DNA from: Pseudomonas sp. BP8
GTDB taxonomy: Bacteria > Pseudomonadota > Gammaproteobacteria > Pseudomonadales > Pseudomonadaceae
Length of the DNA stretch: 64,000 bases
Direction of reading: 5' to 3'
Assembly (NCBI RefSeq): GCF_017875955.1
Contig: NZ_JAGINK010000001.1
Coordinates: 5,114,501 to 5,178,500 of the forward strand
Part shown: piece after piece, positions 26,111 to 34,533 of the stretch
Layout of the letters: each line of letters opens with the position of its first letter
Position numbering within the stretch: the first letter of the stretch is position 1
Notes under the pieces: generated by a model
Told to the model about the DNA's origin: nothing
Seen by the model: the letters and a program-made list of their open reading frames with translations, nothing else
Database searches by the model: none
Translations under genes and position numbers: made by a program

Positions 26111-27670
26111 ATGGACCGCCCGATGCCCCGTTCTACACGCCTGCTGCTGCCGCTGTACCTGCTTGCCTGCCTGCTCGCCCTGGGCGGCCTCGGCGCGCTC
26201 TGGTACGGGCTTGGCAAGCCGGTGCTGCTGCCCGACGCGGCCAGCCCGACGCACAAACTGCAGTGCGCCTCGTACACCCCGTTCGACAAGGACCAGTCGC
26301 CCTTCGACCAGCCGTTTCGCCTGCGCCCGGCGCGAATGGACGCCGACCTGGCGCTGCTGGCCGAGCGTTTTCAGTGCATTCGCACCTATTCGATGACCGG
26401 CCTTGAGGCAATTCCGGCGCTGGCGCGCAAGCACGGCCTGAAGGTGATGATCGGCGCCTGGGTCAACGCCAACGCGGCGGACACCGACAAGGAAGTCGAG
26501 CTGCTGATCGCCTCGGCCAAGGCCAACCCGGATGTGGTCACGGCAGTTATCGTCGGCAACGAAGCGCTACTGCGCAAGGAAGTCACCGGCGAGCGCATGG
26601 CCGAACTGATCGGCCGGGTCAAACGCCAGGTGACGGTGCCGGTGACCTACGCCGATGTCTGGGAGTTCTGGTTGCAACACCCGCAGGTGGCAACCGCGGT
26701 GGATTTTCTGACCATCCACCTGCTGCCCTACTGGGAAGATGACCCGAGCGGCATCGACCAGGCCCTGGCGCATGTCGCCGAGATTCGCCAGGTATTCGGC
26801 ACACGCTTTGCGCCCAAGGACATCGTCATCGGTGAAACCGGCTGGCCCAGTGAAGGCCGTCAGCGCGAGACCGCAGTGCCGAGCAGGGTCAACGAGGCGT
26901 TGTTCATCCGTGGCTTTGTCGCCATGGCCGAGCACAACGGCTGGCGCTACAACCTGATCGAAGCCTTTGACCAGCCGTGGAAGCGTGCCAGCGAAGGCGC
27001 GGTCGGCGGTTACTGGGGGCTGTATGACGCCGACCGGCAGGACAAGGGCGTGCTCGAGGGGCCGGTGAGCAACCTGGCGCTGTGGCCGCAGTGGTTGGCT
27101 GCCAGTGCGTTGCTGATGCTGGCTGCCCTGCTGCTCGGCGGACGCCCGGCTGACCGCCGTGCGGCACTGCTGCTGCCGCTGCTGGCCGCCATCGGCGCGG
27201 GCAGCCTGGGCTTGTGGGGCGAGTTGATGCGGACCAATGCGCGGTTTGCCGCGGAGTGGCTGTGGGCGCTGCTGTTGGCTGGCCTGAACCTGTTGGTACT
27301 GGCCCATGGGGTGTTGGCCCTGGGGCGCCGAGAAGGCTGGCGCGGGCGGTTGTTTGCCTGGCTTGAGGCCAGGGCAGGCTGGTGGTTGCTGGCGGCGGGG
27401 TTTGCCGCGGCGGTGAGCATGCTGGCGATGGTGGTTGACCCACGGTATCGCAGTTTCCCCAGCGCGGCGCTGCTGCTGCCGGCGCTGGTGTATCTGTTGC
27501 GGCCGGTGCCGGCGCGGCGGGCTGAGGTGGCCTTGTTGGCGTTTATCGTGGGCGCGGGGGTGGCGCCGCAGTTGTTCCGGGAGGGGTTGGAAAATCAGCA
27601 GGCGTGGGTTTGGGCGGGGGTGAGTGTGCTGATGGTCGGCGCGTTGTGGAGCAGTTTGCGCAAGGCGTGA
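26111..27670 (+). CDS. Glycoside hydrolase family 17-type membrane protein
   Basis: 519-residue protein with an N-terminal membrane anchor (LLLPLYLLACLLALGGLGALW) and a GH17 domain (about 50-315), followed by a block of roughly six C-terminal membrane helices. The two GH17 catalytic glutamates sit in IVGNEALL and IGETGWPSEG. Family members cleave or transfer beta-1,3-glucans. In Pseudomonas, similar proteins are often labelled beta-(1-6) glucan synthase and linked to periplasmic glucan modification; direct evidence is thin. The start is uncertain: ATG 26111 is used, but ATG 26123 is nearly as good and neither has a clear ribosome site. Confidence 0.82.
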   Translation: MDRPMPRSTRLLLPLYLLACLLALGGLGALWYGLGKPVLLPDAASPTHKLQCASYTPFDKDQSPFDQPFRLRPARMDADLALLAERFQCIRTYSMTGLEAIPALARKHGLKVMIGAWVNANAADTDKEVELLIASAKANPDVVTAVIVGNEALLRKEVTGERMAELIGRVKRQVTVPVTYADVWEFWLQHPQVATAVDFLTIHLLPYWEDDPSGIDQALAHVAEIRQVFGTRFAPKDIVIGETGWPSEGRQRETAVPSRVNEALFIRGFVAMAEHNGWRYNLIEAFDQPWKRASEGAVGGYWGLYDADRQDKGVLEGPVSNLALWPQWLAASALLMLAALLLGGRPADRRAALLLPLLAAIGAGSLGLWGELMRTNARFAAEWLWALLLAGLNLLVLAHGVLALGRREGWRGRLFAWLEARAGWWLLAAGFAAAVSMLAMVVDPRYRSFPSAALLLPALVYLLRPVPARRAEVALLAFIVGAGVAPQLFREGLENQQAWVWAGVSVLMVGALWSSLRKA

Positions 27671-27725
27671 AACCGATGCTGACCTTTTCGCGGTTAAACC
27701 TACACAGCCTGCAAACGCCTCCACC

Positions 27726-27826
27726 CCTGTAGGAGCGGGCTTGCCCCGCGAACACCGGCAAAGCCGGTGCCATCTACCTCGGTTGCCTGGGCTGGCCTCT
27801 TCGCGGGGCAAGCCCGCTCCTACAGG
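27726..27826. repeat. Inverted REP pair between two convergent genes
   Basis: REP units at about 27726-27758 and 27795-27826 in opposite orientation. They flank a small hairpin (CACCGGCAAAGCCGGTG) like that at 1728-1828, so the whole three-hairpin unit is a recurring block. Confidence 0.88.
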
Positions 27827-28209
27827 TTTCTGGCAAGCCTGGGTTGTGGGGCTGGCTGGCGCACCAGCCGCAGCCCGGCCAAGACCACCGCGAACACCGC
27901 AATGCTCGCCGTGTACAGCACCAACGCCGGTATCCCCAGCAACAATGCCAATCCGGCCAGGTACCAGCCAGCACGCCCCGCCACCAGCTGCGCCACCAGC
28001 GCCAGCCCGAGAGCACCCCAGGCGATCACCTGAAAATGAATGGCCAACCCCAGCAACGAACGCACCTGGCACTGCCAGTACCCGTCCGGCAGCGCACACA
28101 GGCCAACCCACTGGGCATCCTCCATCAACCCATAGCGCACGCCATAACTGGCGCCCAGCCACAATGGCAGCAATGCCAACAGCACGATTACAGGCAAAAA
28201 ACGCTTCAA
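27820..28209 (-). CDS. Hypothetical four-helix membrane protein
   Basis: 129-residue protein that I do not recognise. It begins MKRFLPVIVLLALLPLWLGAS (signal anchor), has about three more hydrophobic segments and a short basic tail. A small loop contains two cysteines (GLCALPDGYWQCQV). It is convergent with the GH17 gene, and its 3' end runs into the REP pair, so the stop overlaps the repeat by a few bases. Arrangement and composition look like a real small envelope protein, but function is unknown. Confidence 0.65.
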   Translation of the reverse strand: MKRFLPVIVLLALLPLWLGASYGVRYGLMEDAQWVGLCALPDGYWQCQVRSLLGLAIHFQVIAWGALGLALVAQLVAGRAGWYLAGLALLLGIPALVLYTASIAVFAVVLAGLRLVRQPAPQPRLARNL

Positions 28210-28441
28210 CGGCCGGCTCCGGGCAGATCAAATAAAGGCTCAGCATAACCGTGCGCAACATCCATGCAAGGCAAGTTGCCAGTGCACAAGCTATGTTGCA
28301 CACAACAACCCTTGCCGCGCCTGTCATCGGCGCGGCAATATCTGGCCCGACAAAGGGCAGCGTACCAGGCAACTTTGGCCAGTGAGCCGTGGTCCTAGCC
28401 TGCGTATCGCAACACCTTGCTGATCTTTCCTGGGGGATTCA

Positions 28442-29740
28442 ATGCTTCGATCAATGCGCCTCGCTGCCCTTTTGGGTGGCTTGCTACTGGCTGCGGCCGC
28501 CTCTGCGCGGGATATCGACGCCGCCGGCTATGGCTTCCCCTTGACCAATCCGTTCGAGGCGACCATCGCCACCACGCCTCCCGACCTGCGCCCGACCTTG
28601 CCCAGCGATGAAGACATCACCCAGGCCGACTACAGCCTGAACCTGCGCCCGGACCGCGCCTTCACCCTGCCCGACAACTTCTGGCCGGTGAAAAAACTCA
28701 AGTACCGCCTGGCACGCCAGGACCGCGAAGCACCGCTGATCTTCATCATTGCCGGCACTGGTGCGCCGTACTCCAGCACCATCAACGAATACCTGAAAAA
28801 GCTCTACTACCAGGAAGGCTTCCACGTCGTTCAGCTGTCGTCGCCGACCAGCTGGGACTTCATGAGCGCAGCCTCGCGCTTTGCCACTCCTGGCGTGACC
28901 AAGGAGGACGCCGAGGACCTCTACCGAGTCATGCAGGCAGTGCGTGCCCAGCACCCACGCTTGCCGGTCAGCGATTTCTACCTGACCGGCTACAGCCTCG
29001 GCGCGCTGGACGCGGCGTTTGTCAGCCACCTGGACGAAACCCGGCGCAGCTTCAACTTCAAGCGGGTGCTGCTGCTCAACCCGCCGGTCAACCTCTACAC
29101 CTCGGTGAGCAACCTCGACAAGCTGGTGCAGACTCAGGTCAAAGGCATCGACCGCAGCACCACCTTCTATGAGCTGATGCTGGAAAAACTCACCCGCTAC
29201 TTCCAGGAAAAGGGCTACGTCGACCTCAACGACGCCCTGCTCTATGACTTCCAGAAGTCGCGCCAGCACTTGTCCAACGAACAGATGGCGATGCTTATCG
29301 GCACCTCGTTCCGCTTCTCCGCTGCCGATATCGCGTTTACCTCAGACCTGATCAACCGCCGTGGCCTGATCACGCCGCCGAAAACCCCGATCACCGAGGG
29401 CAGCAGCCTGACCCCGTGGTTCAAGCGGGCGCTGCAGTGCGACTTCGAGTGCTACCTGACCGAGCAGGTGATCCCCATGTGGCGGGTGCGCACCGACGGC
29501 GGCAGTGTGCTGCAACTGGTCGACCAGGCCAGCCTCTACGCGCTTGAAGACTACCTGCGTAACAGCACCAAGATCGAGGTGATGCACAATGCCGACGACC
29601 TGATCCTGGGCCCTGGCGACATCGGCTTCCTGCGCAAGGTGTTCGGCGATCGCCTGACCCTTTACCCGCACGGCGGGCATTGCGGCAACCTCAATTACCG
29701 CGTCAACAGCGACGCCATGCTGGAGTTCTTCCGTGGTTAA
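28442..29740 (+). CDS. Secreted alpha/beta-hydrolase-fold protein, partner of MlaA
   Basis: 432-residue exported protein with a signal peptide (LAALLGGLLLAAAASA). A hydrolase-like core has LIFIIAGTGAPYSS near residue 100 and the nucleophile-elbow-like TGYSLGALDAAFV near 185 (GxSxG form, Ser in the middle). A late His in YPHGGHCGNL may be the catalytic histidine. The stop overlaps the start of the mlaA-like gene by 8 bases, so the two are translationally coupled. That suggests a lipid or envelope substrate, which is inference. The 232-base upstream gap shows a T/G-rich imperfect repeat (TGTTGCACACAACAA) but nothing I can name. Confidence 0.75.
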   Translation: MLRSMRLAALLGGLLLAAAASARDIDAAGYGFPLTNPFEATIATTPPDLRPTLPSDEDITQADYSLNLRPDRAFTLPDNFWPVKKLKYRLARQDREAPLIFIIAGTGAPYSSTINEYLKKLYYQEGFHVVQLSSPTSWDFMSAASRFATPGVTKEDAEDLYRVMQAVRAQHPRLPVSDFYLTGYSLGALDAAFVSHLDETRRSFNFKRVLLLNPPVNLYTSVSNLDKLVQTQVKGIDRSTTFYELMLEKLTRYFQEKGYVDLNDALLYDFQKSRQHLSNEQMAMLIGTSFRFSAADIAFTSDLINRRGLITPPKTPITEGSSLTPWFKRALQCDFECYLTEQVIPMWRVRTDGGSVLQLVDQASLYALEDYLRNSTKIEVMHNADDLILGPGDIGFLRKVFGDRLTLYPHGGHCGNLNYRVNSDAMLEFFRG

Positions 29741-30548
29741 ACGACTGCTGCTTGTCACCGCCTTGTGTGCCGCGGGCCTGGCCCAGGCAGAAGAAATTGC
29801 CCCGCGTACCAGCGTAATCGAAGCGGACCCGGTCGTTAGCCCTGCGGCCGGCAGCGATGGTTTTCTCGATCCGCTGCGCTCGCTGAAATTCAACCCGGGG
29901 CTGAACCAGCGCGAGTTCGAGCGCTCGACCCTGACTGCGCTCAACGTCTACGACCCGCTGGAGTCGATGAACCGGCGCATCTACCACTTCAACTACCGCT
30001 TCGACCAGTGGGTGCTGCTGCCTGCGGTGCAGGGCTATCAATACGTGACCCCGCGCTTCGTGCGCACCGGGGTAAGCAATTTCTTCAGCAATCTGGGCGA
30101 TGTGCCCAACCTGTTCAACAGCGTGTTGCAGCTCAAGGGCAAGCGTTCGGCCGAGATCACTGCGCGCTTGATGTTCAACACCCTGCTGGGTGTTGGTGGG
30201 CTGTGGGATCCGGCGACCAAGATGGGCCTGCCGCACCAGAGTGAAGACTTTGGCCAGACCTTGGGCTACTACGGGGTGCCGGACGGGCCGTACATCATGC
30301 TGCCGATCCTGGGCCCGTCGAACCTGCGCGACACCACCGGGGTAGTGGTGGATTACGCGGGTGAGCAGGCGGTCAACTTCCTCAACGTGGCCGAGGCGAG
30401 TACCGACCATCCGGAGATCTTCTTCCTGCGGGCGGTGGACAAGCGCTATACCACCAACTTCCGCTATGGGCAGCTGAACTCGCCGTTCGAGTACGAGAAG
30501 GTGCGCTACGTGTATACCCAGGCGCGCAAGTTGCAGATCGCTGAGTAA
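29733..30548 (+). CDS. mlaA: MlaA/VacJ family outer-membrane phospholipid-handling protein
   Basis: 271-residue MlaA homologue. In the Mla pathway MlaA removes misplaced phospholipids from the outer leaflet of the outer membrane. Family motifs include YDPLESMNRRIYHFNYRFDQ, SNFFSNLGDVPNLFNSVLQLK and SEDFGQTLGYYGVPDGPYIMLPILGP. The start is a GTG at 29733, inside the preceding gene. The signal sequence MVKRLLLVTALCAAGLAQA has one Cys, but its context (VTALC) is not a standard lipobox. It may therefore be a soluble or differently processed form rather than the usual lipoprotein. The toluene-tolerance-linked mlaFEDCB genes are not in this window. Confidence 0.9.
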   Translation: MVKRLLLVTALCAAGLAQAEEIAPRTSVIEADPVVSPAAGSDGFLDPLRSLKFNPGLNQREFERSTLTALNVYDPLESMNRRIYHFNYRFDQWVLLPAVQGYQYVTPRFVRTGVSNFFSNLGDVPNLFNSVLQLKGKRSAEITARLMFNTLLGVGGLWDPATKMGLPHQSEDFGQTLGYYGVPDGPYIMLPILGPSNLRDTTGVVVDYAGEQAVNFLNVAEASTDHPEIFFLRAVDKRYTTNFRYGQLNSPFEYEKVRYVYTQARKLQIAE

Positions 30549-30562
30549 TCACAATCCGCTGG

Positions 30563-30582
30563 GGGGCGCTACGCGCCCCTTT
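30563..30582 (+). terminator. Terminator after mlaA
   Basis: Stem GGGGCGC / GCGCCCC with loop TAC, followed by TTT. It is positioned between the stops of the convergent mlaA and lpxL genes. Confidence 0.78.
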
Positions 30583-30610
30583 CCGACCGGCCCGGCGCCC
30601 CGGTATAGCC

Positions 30611-31546
30611 TCAGCGCTTCTTCTTCTCGTACAGCGCTGGCGCCCCCTCAGGCCGCGACTTGAAGCGCCGGTGCGCCCACAAGTACTGCTCGGGGCACTC
30701 ACGCAACACGCCTTCAACCCACTGGTTGATGCGCAGGCAATCCGCCTCTTCACTCTCACCCGGGAAGCCCTGCAGCGGCGGATGGATGACCAGCCGGTAA
30801 CCGCTGCCATCCGCCAGGCGCCGCTGGGTGAATGGAATCACCCGCGCTTTGCCCAGGCGGGCGAACTTGGTGGTGGCAGTGACCGTCGCGGCCTGGATGC
30901 CGAACAGCGGCACGAACAGGCTCTGCTTGGCACCGTAGTCCTGATCGGGTGCATACCAGATCGCGCGGCCGGCGCGCAGCAGCTTGAGCATGCCGCGCAC
31001 GTCTTCGCGCTCGACCGCCAGCGAATCGAGGTTGTGCCGCTCACGGCCATTGCGCTGGATGTAGTCGAACAACGCATTGCCATGCTCGCGGTACATGCCG
31101 TCGATGGTGTGCACCTGGCCCAGCAGTGCGGCGCCGATTTCCAGCGTGGTGAAGTGCACGGCCATGAGGATTGCGCCCTGCCCTTCACGTTGCGCAGCCT
31201 GCAGGTGCTCGATGCCCTCGATATGCGCCAGGCGCGCCAGCCTGGCCCGTGGCCACCACCAGCTCATGGCCATTTCGAAGAAGGCGATGCCGGTCGAGGC
31301 AAAGTTTTCCTTCAGTAAACGCTGCCGTTCGTCGACAGACAATTCAGGGAAACACAGCTCAAGATTACGCGCGGCAATCCGCCGGCGCTCACCCGCCAGC
31401 AGGTACATCAGCGCACCCAGCCCACGGCCCAGCCGCAGTATTGCGCGGTACGGCAGCTGTACGATCAGCCACAGCAGCCCAAGGCCCAGCCACAGGCCCC
31501 AGAATCGCGGGTGGAGAAAATAGGGACGAAAACGCGGGCGTTCCAT
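30611..31546 (-). CDS. lpxL: Lipid A lauroyl-type acyltransferase (LpxL/HtrB)
   Basis: 311-residue inner-membrane acyltransferase that adds a secondary acyl chain to lipid A precursors. It has one N-terminal membrane helix (LWLGLGLLWLIVQLPY), the H(X4)E active motif in MAVHFTTLEIGAAL near residue 135, and the downstream RAIWYAPDQDYG and VIPFTQRR motifs of the LPLAT family. Acyl-chain choice cannot be told from sequence; Pseudomonas carries more than one such enzyme. It is divergent from minC across 111 bases. The basic C-terminus EKKKR is intact. Confidence 0.92.
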   Translation of the reverse strand: MERPRFRPYFLHPRFWGLWLGLGLLWLIVQLPYRAILRLGRGLGALMYLLAGERRRIAARNLELCFPELSVDERQRLLKENFASTGIAFFEMAMSWWWPRARLARLAHIEGIEHLQAAQREGQGAILMAVHFTTLEIGAALLGQVHTIDGMYREHGNALFDYIQRNGRERHNLDSLAVEREDVRGMLKLLRAGRAIWYAPDQDYGAKQSLFVPLFGIQAATVTATTKFARLGKARVIPFTQRRLADGSGYRLVIHPPLQGFPGESEEADCLRINQWVEGVLRECPEQYLWAHRRFKSRPEGAPALYEKKKR

Positions 31547-31657
31547 TGAAGCTTCCGGAAAGACAAGGGCCGGGCATTCTACAACGGATCGTCGCCGGTT
31601 GCGGGCAACCGGCGTTCTCGTTATAAGTCAGGGCACTTTTTTCGCAACAAGCCGTCT

Positions 31658-32416
31658 ATGCAGACCATGAGCCTAAACCAGACACCCGAAAGCGCCTCCG
31701 TGTTCCAGCTCAAGGGCAGTATGCTTGCCATCACTGTGCTGGAACTGGCGCGCAACGACCTCGAGTCCCTCGACCGGCAATTGGCGGCGAAAGTGGCCCA
31801 GGCGCCGAATTTCTTCAGCAATACACCGCTGGTGCTGGCGCTGGACAAGCTGCCAGCCGACGAAGGGGCAATCGACCTGCCCGGGCTGATGCGCGTCTGC
31901 CGCCATCATGGCCTGCGTACCCTGGCGATTCGCGCCAACCGCATCGAGGACATCGCTGCGGCGATCGCCATCGACCTGCCGGTGTTGCCGCCCTCCGGCG
32001 CCCGCGAGCGGCCGCTGGATCCCGAGCCCGAAGTGAAGAAGGCCGAGCCCGCGCCGGTACCCGCGCCAGCCCCGGAAGCGGAAATCCGACCAACGCGCAT
32101 CATCACTTCGCCGGTGCGCGGCGGCCAACAGATCTATGCTCAAGGCGGCGACCTGGTGGTGACCACCTCGGTCAGCCCGGGCGCGGAACTTCTCGCCGAT
32201 GGCAACATCCATGTGTACGGCGCAATGCGCGGCCGCGCCCTGGCAGGGATAAAGGGCAATACCAAAGCGCGCATCTTCTGCCAGCAGATGACCGCAGAAC
32301 TGGTTTCCATCGCCGGTCAGTACCGCGTCTGTGAAGACCTTCGACGCGACCCGTTGTGGGGGGCCGGCGTGCAGGTCAGCCTGTCCGGCGATGTGTTGAA
32401 CATCACCCGTCTTTAA
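31658..32416 (+). CDS. minC: Septum-site inhibitor MinC
   Basis: 252-residue inhibitor of FtsZ assembly that, with MinD, prevents division at cell poles. It has an N-terminal FtsZ-binding domain (about 10-110), a Pro/Ala/Glu-rich linker (115-145) and a C-terminal beta-helix domain. That last domain has SPVRGGQQIYA, DLVVTTSVSPGAELLADGNIHVYG and the signature RGRALAG, which binds MinD. Gene order minC-minD-minE is complete. The first ATG is used; an ATG three codons later is equally possible, since neither has a strong ribosome site. Confidence 0.95.
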   Translation: MQTMSLNQTPESASVFQLKGSMLAITVLELARNDLESLDRQLAAKVAQAPNFFSNTPLVLALDKLPADEGAIDLPGLMRVCRHHGLRTLAIRANRIEDIAAAIAIDLPVLPPSGARERPLDPEPEVKKAEPAPVPAPAPEAEIRPTRIITSPVRGGQQIYAQGGDLVVTTSVSPGAELLADGNIHVYGAMRGRALAGIKGNTKARIFCQQMTAELVSIAGQYRVCEDLRRDPLWGAGVQVSLSGDVLNITRL

Positions 32417-32516
32417 CGGATACTTGCCGGCATTTTTAGAGCAACTTTTTCATCGTTGCCGTTATGTGCTTTTTCAGGGACACCATGTCCCGACTCAATT
32501 TTAGGGGTGAAACACC

Positions 32517-33329
32517 TTGGCCAAGATTCTCGTGGTTACTTCCGGCAAAGGGGGTGTGGGCAAGACCACCACCAGCGCCGCCATCGGTACCGGCCTAGCT
32601 CTGCGCGGCCACAAAACCGTCATCGTCGACTTCGACGTCGGCCTGCGTAACCTCGACCTGATCATGGGCTGCGAGCGCCGCGTGGTGTACGACTTCGTCA
32701 ACGTGGTCAACGGCGAAGCCAACCTGCAGCAGGCCCTGATCAAGGACAAGCGCCTTGAGAACCTGTTCGTGCTGGCCGCCAGCCAGACCCGCGACAAGGA
32801 CGCGCTGACCCTCGAAGGCGTCGAGAAAGTCCTGATGGAGTTGAAGGAAACCTTCGACTACGTGGTCTGCGACTCCCCGGCCGGCATCGAGAAAGGCGCT
32901 CACCTGGCCATGTACTTCGCTGACGAAGCGATCGTCGTGACCAACCCTGAAGTGTCCTCGGTACGCGACTCCGACCGCATGCTCGGCCTGCTCTCGAGCA
33001 AATCGCGCCGCGCCGAACGTGGCGAAGAGCCGATCAAGGAACACCTGCTGATTACCCGTTACAACCCTGAGCGCGTGGTCAACGGCGAAATGCTCAGCAT
33101 CGCCGACGTCGAAGAGATCCTGGCGATCAAGCTCAAGGGCGTGATTCCTGAATCGCAAGCCGTGCTCAAGGCCTCCAACCAGGGCGTACCGGTCATCCTC
33201 GATGACCAGAGCGATGCCGGCCAGGCGTACAGCGACACCGTTGAACGTCTGCTGGGCAAAGAGAAAGAACTTCGGTTCGTCGATGTACAGAAGAAGGGAT
33301 TCTTCGAGCGCCTTTTTGGGAGCAAATAA
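32517..33329 (+). CDS. minD: Septum-site ATPase MinD
   Basis: 270-residue ParA-type ATPase that recruits MinC to the membrane and oscillates under MinE control. The deviant Walker A motif GKGGVGKTT is at residues 11-19. The C-terminal amphipathic membrane-targeting helix ends KKGFFERLFGSK. The protein must start at the TTG at 32517 to give the family N-terminus MAKILVVTSGKGG. AGGGG lies about 9 bases upstream and no in-frame ATG precedes it. The stop is 3 bases before the minE start. Confidence 0.96.
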   Translation: MAKILVVTSGKGGVGKTTTSAAIGTGLALRGHKTVIVDFDVGLRNLDLIMGCERRVVYDFVNVVNGEANLQQALIKDKRLENLFVLAASQTRDKDALTLEGVEKVLMELKETFDYVVCDSPAGIEKGAHLAMYFADEAIVVTNPEVSSVRDSDRMLGLLSSKSRRAERGEEPIKEHLLITRYNPERVVNGEMLSIADVEEILAIKLKGVIPESQAVLKASNQGVPVILDDQSDAGQAYSDTVERLLGKEKELRFVDVQKKGFFERLFGSK

Positions 33330-33332
33330 ACC

Positions 33333-33587
33333 ATGAACCTTTTTGACTTCTTTCGTGGCAGACAGAAACAGACCAGTGCGTCGGTAGCGAAAGAGCGTCT
33401 ACAGATCATCGTGGCGCACGAGCGCGGCCAGCGCACCACGCCGGACTACCTGCCCGCCCTGCAGAAGGAGCTGGTCGAGGTGATCCGCAAGTACGTCAAT
33501 ATCGGCAACGATGACGTGGTAGTTGCCCTGGAGAACCAGGGCAGCTGCTCGATCCTCGAGTTGAACATCACCCTGCCCGAGCGTTGA
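33333..33587 (+). CDS. minE: Division topological factor MinE
   Basis: 84-residue protein that stimulates MinD ATPase and sets the pole-to-pole oscillation. The membrane/anti-MinCD segment (MNLFDFFRGRQ, then AKERLQIIVAHER) is followed by the topological-specificity domain (about 35-84) ending LELNITLPER. It starts 3 bases after minD stops, so the two are probably coupled. Confidence 0.96.
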   Translation: MNLFDFFRGRQKQTSASVAKERLQIIVAHERGQRTTPDYLPALQKELVEVIRKYVNIGNDDVVVALENQGSCSILELNITLPER

Positions 33588-33633
33588 TTCACGCTTTCGG
33601 GCGATAGCCACGGCGGCAACGGCCAGCCGAACA

Positions 33634-33726
33634 CCTGTAGGAGCGGGCTTGCCCCGCGAATGCGTCAGTTGCAACGACCGGGTTGCCTGGACAACAGCAT
33701 TCGCGGGTCAAGCCCGCTCCTACAGG
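33634..33726. repeat. Inverted REP pair between minE and rluA
   Basis: Units at about 33634-33661 and 33701-33726 in opposite orientation, 50 bases after minE and 50 bases before rluA. It may uncouple the two genes although they share a strand. Confidence 0.87.
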
Positions 33727-33775
33727 AGTGTTCTGCGCAGCCGTTGCCGCCGTTGCCATTTGCAGAGACCACGCA

Positions 33776-34411
33776 ATGCCGCTGTCCAATGTGCACATCC
33801 TTCACGAAGACGCCGCCATCCTGGTGATCAACAAACCGACCCTGCTGCTTTCGGTGCCAGGCCGGGCCGATGACAACAAGGACTGCCTGATCACCCGCCT
33901 GCAGGAAAACGGCTACCCGGACGCGCTGATCGTGCATCGGCTCGATTGGGAAACCTCGGGAATCATCTTGCTTGCACGCGATGCTGCCAGCCACCGCGAG
34001 TTGTCGCGTCAGTTCCATGACCGCGAAACCGAGAAGGCCTACACCGCGCTGTGCTGGGGCCAGCCGGCGCTGGACAGCGGCAGCATCGACCTGCCGCTGC
34101 GCTACGACCCGCCGACCAAGCCACGCCATGTGGTCGACCACGAGCAGGGCAAGCACGCGCTGACCTTCTGGCGCATTGTGGAGCGCTGTGGCGACTATTG
34201 CCGGGTCGAGCTGACGCCGATCACCGGGCGTTCGCACCAGTTGCGCGTGCACATGCTGTCGATTGGCCATCCGTTGTTGGGCGATCGCTTGTACGCCAAC
34301 CCTGAGGCGCTGGCAGCGCATGAGCGGTTGTGCCTGCATGCGAGCATGCTGAGCTTTACTCATCCGGTGTCGGGTGAGCGGCTGAAGTTCGAGTGCCCGG
34401 CACCGTTCTGA
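33776..34411 (+). CDS. rluA: RluA-family pseudouridine synthase
   Basis: 211-residue pseudouridine synthase without an S4 domain, close in length to E. coli RluA, which modifies 23S rRNA U746 and tRNA U32. It shows the catalytic-Asp motif HRLDWETSGIILLARD near residue 50 and the C-terminal GRSHQLRVHMLSIGHPLLGDRLY. The start is chosen to give the family N-terminus (NVHILHEDAAILVINKP); the upstream frame runs through a REP unit. The linkage to minE in the same orientation is common in Pseudomonas. Confidence 0.88.
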   Translation: MPLSNVHILHEDAAILVINKPTLLLSVPGRADDNKDCLITRLQENGYPDALIVHRLDWETSGIILLARDAASHRELSRQFHDRETEKAYTALCWGQPALDSGSIDLPLRYDPPTKPRHVVDHEQGKHALTFWRIVERCGDYCRVELTPITGRSHQLRVHMLSIGHPLLGDRLYANPEALAAHERLCLHASMLSFTHPVSGERLKFECPAPF

Positions 34412-34430
34412 TTGTCGGGTGCCTGGGCGG

Positions 34431-34460
34431 GCCTCTTCGCGGGGCAAGCCCGCTCCCACG
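34431..34460. repeat. Single REP unit upstream of apeB
   Basis: Solitary REP half (GCCTCTTCGCGGGGCAAGCC plus CGCTCCCAC) in the 122-base gap between rluA and apeB. A further broken copy, lacking its tail, lies at 35847-35863 after apeB. Confidence 0.75.
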
Positions 34461-34533
34461 CAGCCGCCTATAGGCCGACACAAATTGTCGCTCATCTGCG
34501 TTAAACTCGCGCCACTGCTGTCTGGAGTGACTT

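Noticed and set aside
26567..28372. 601-codon minus-strand frame across GH17 and the following gene
   Set aside because: Includes translated REP sequence and a Gln/Pro/Arg-rich shadow of the GH17 membrane helices.
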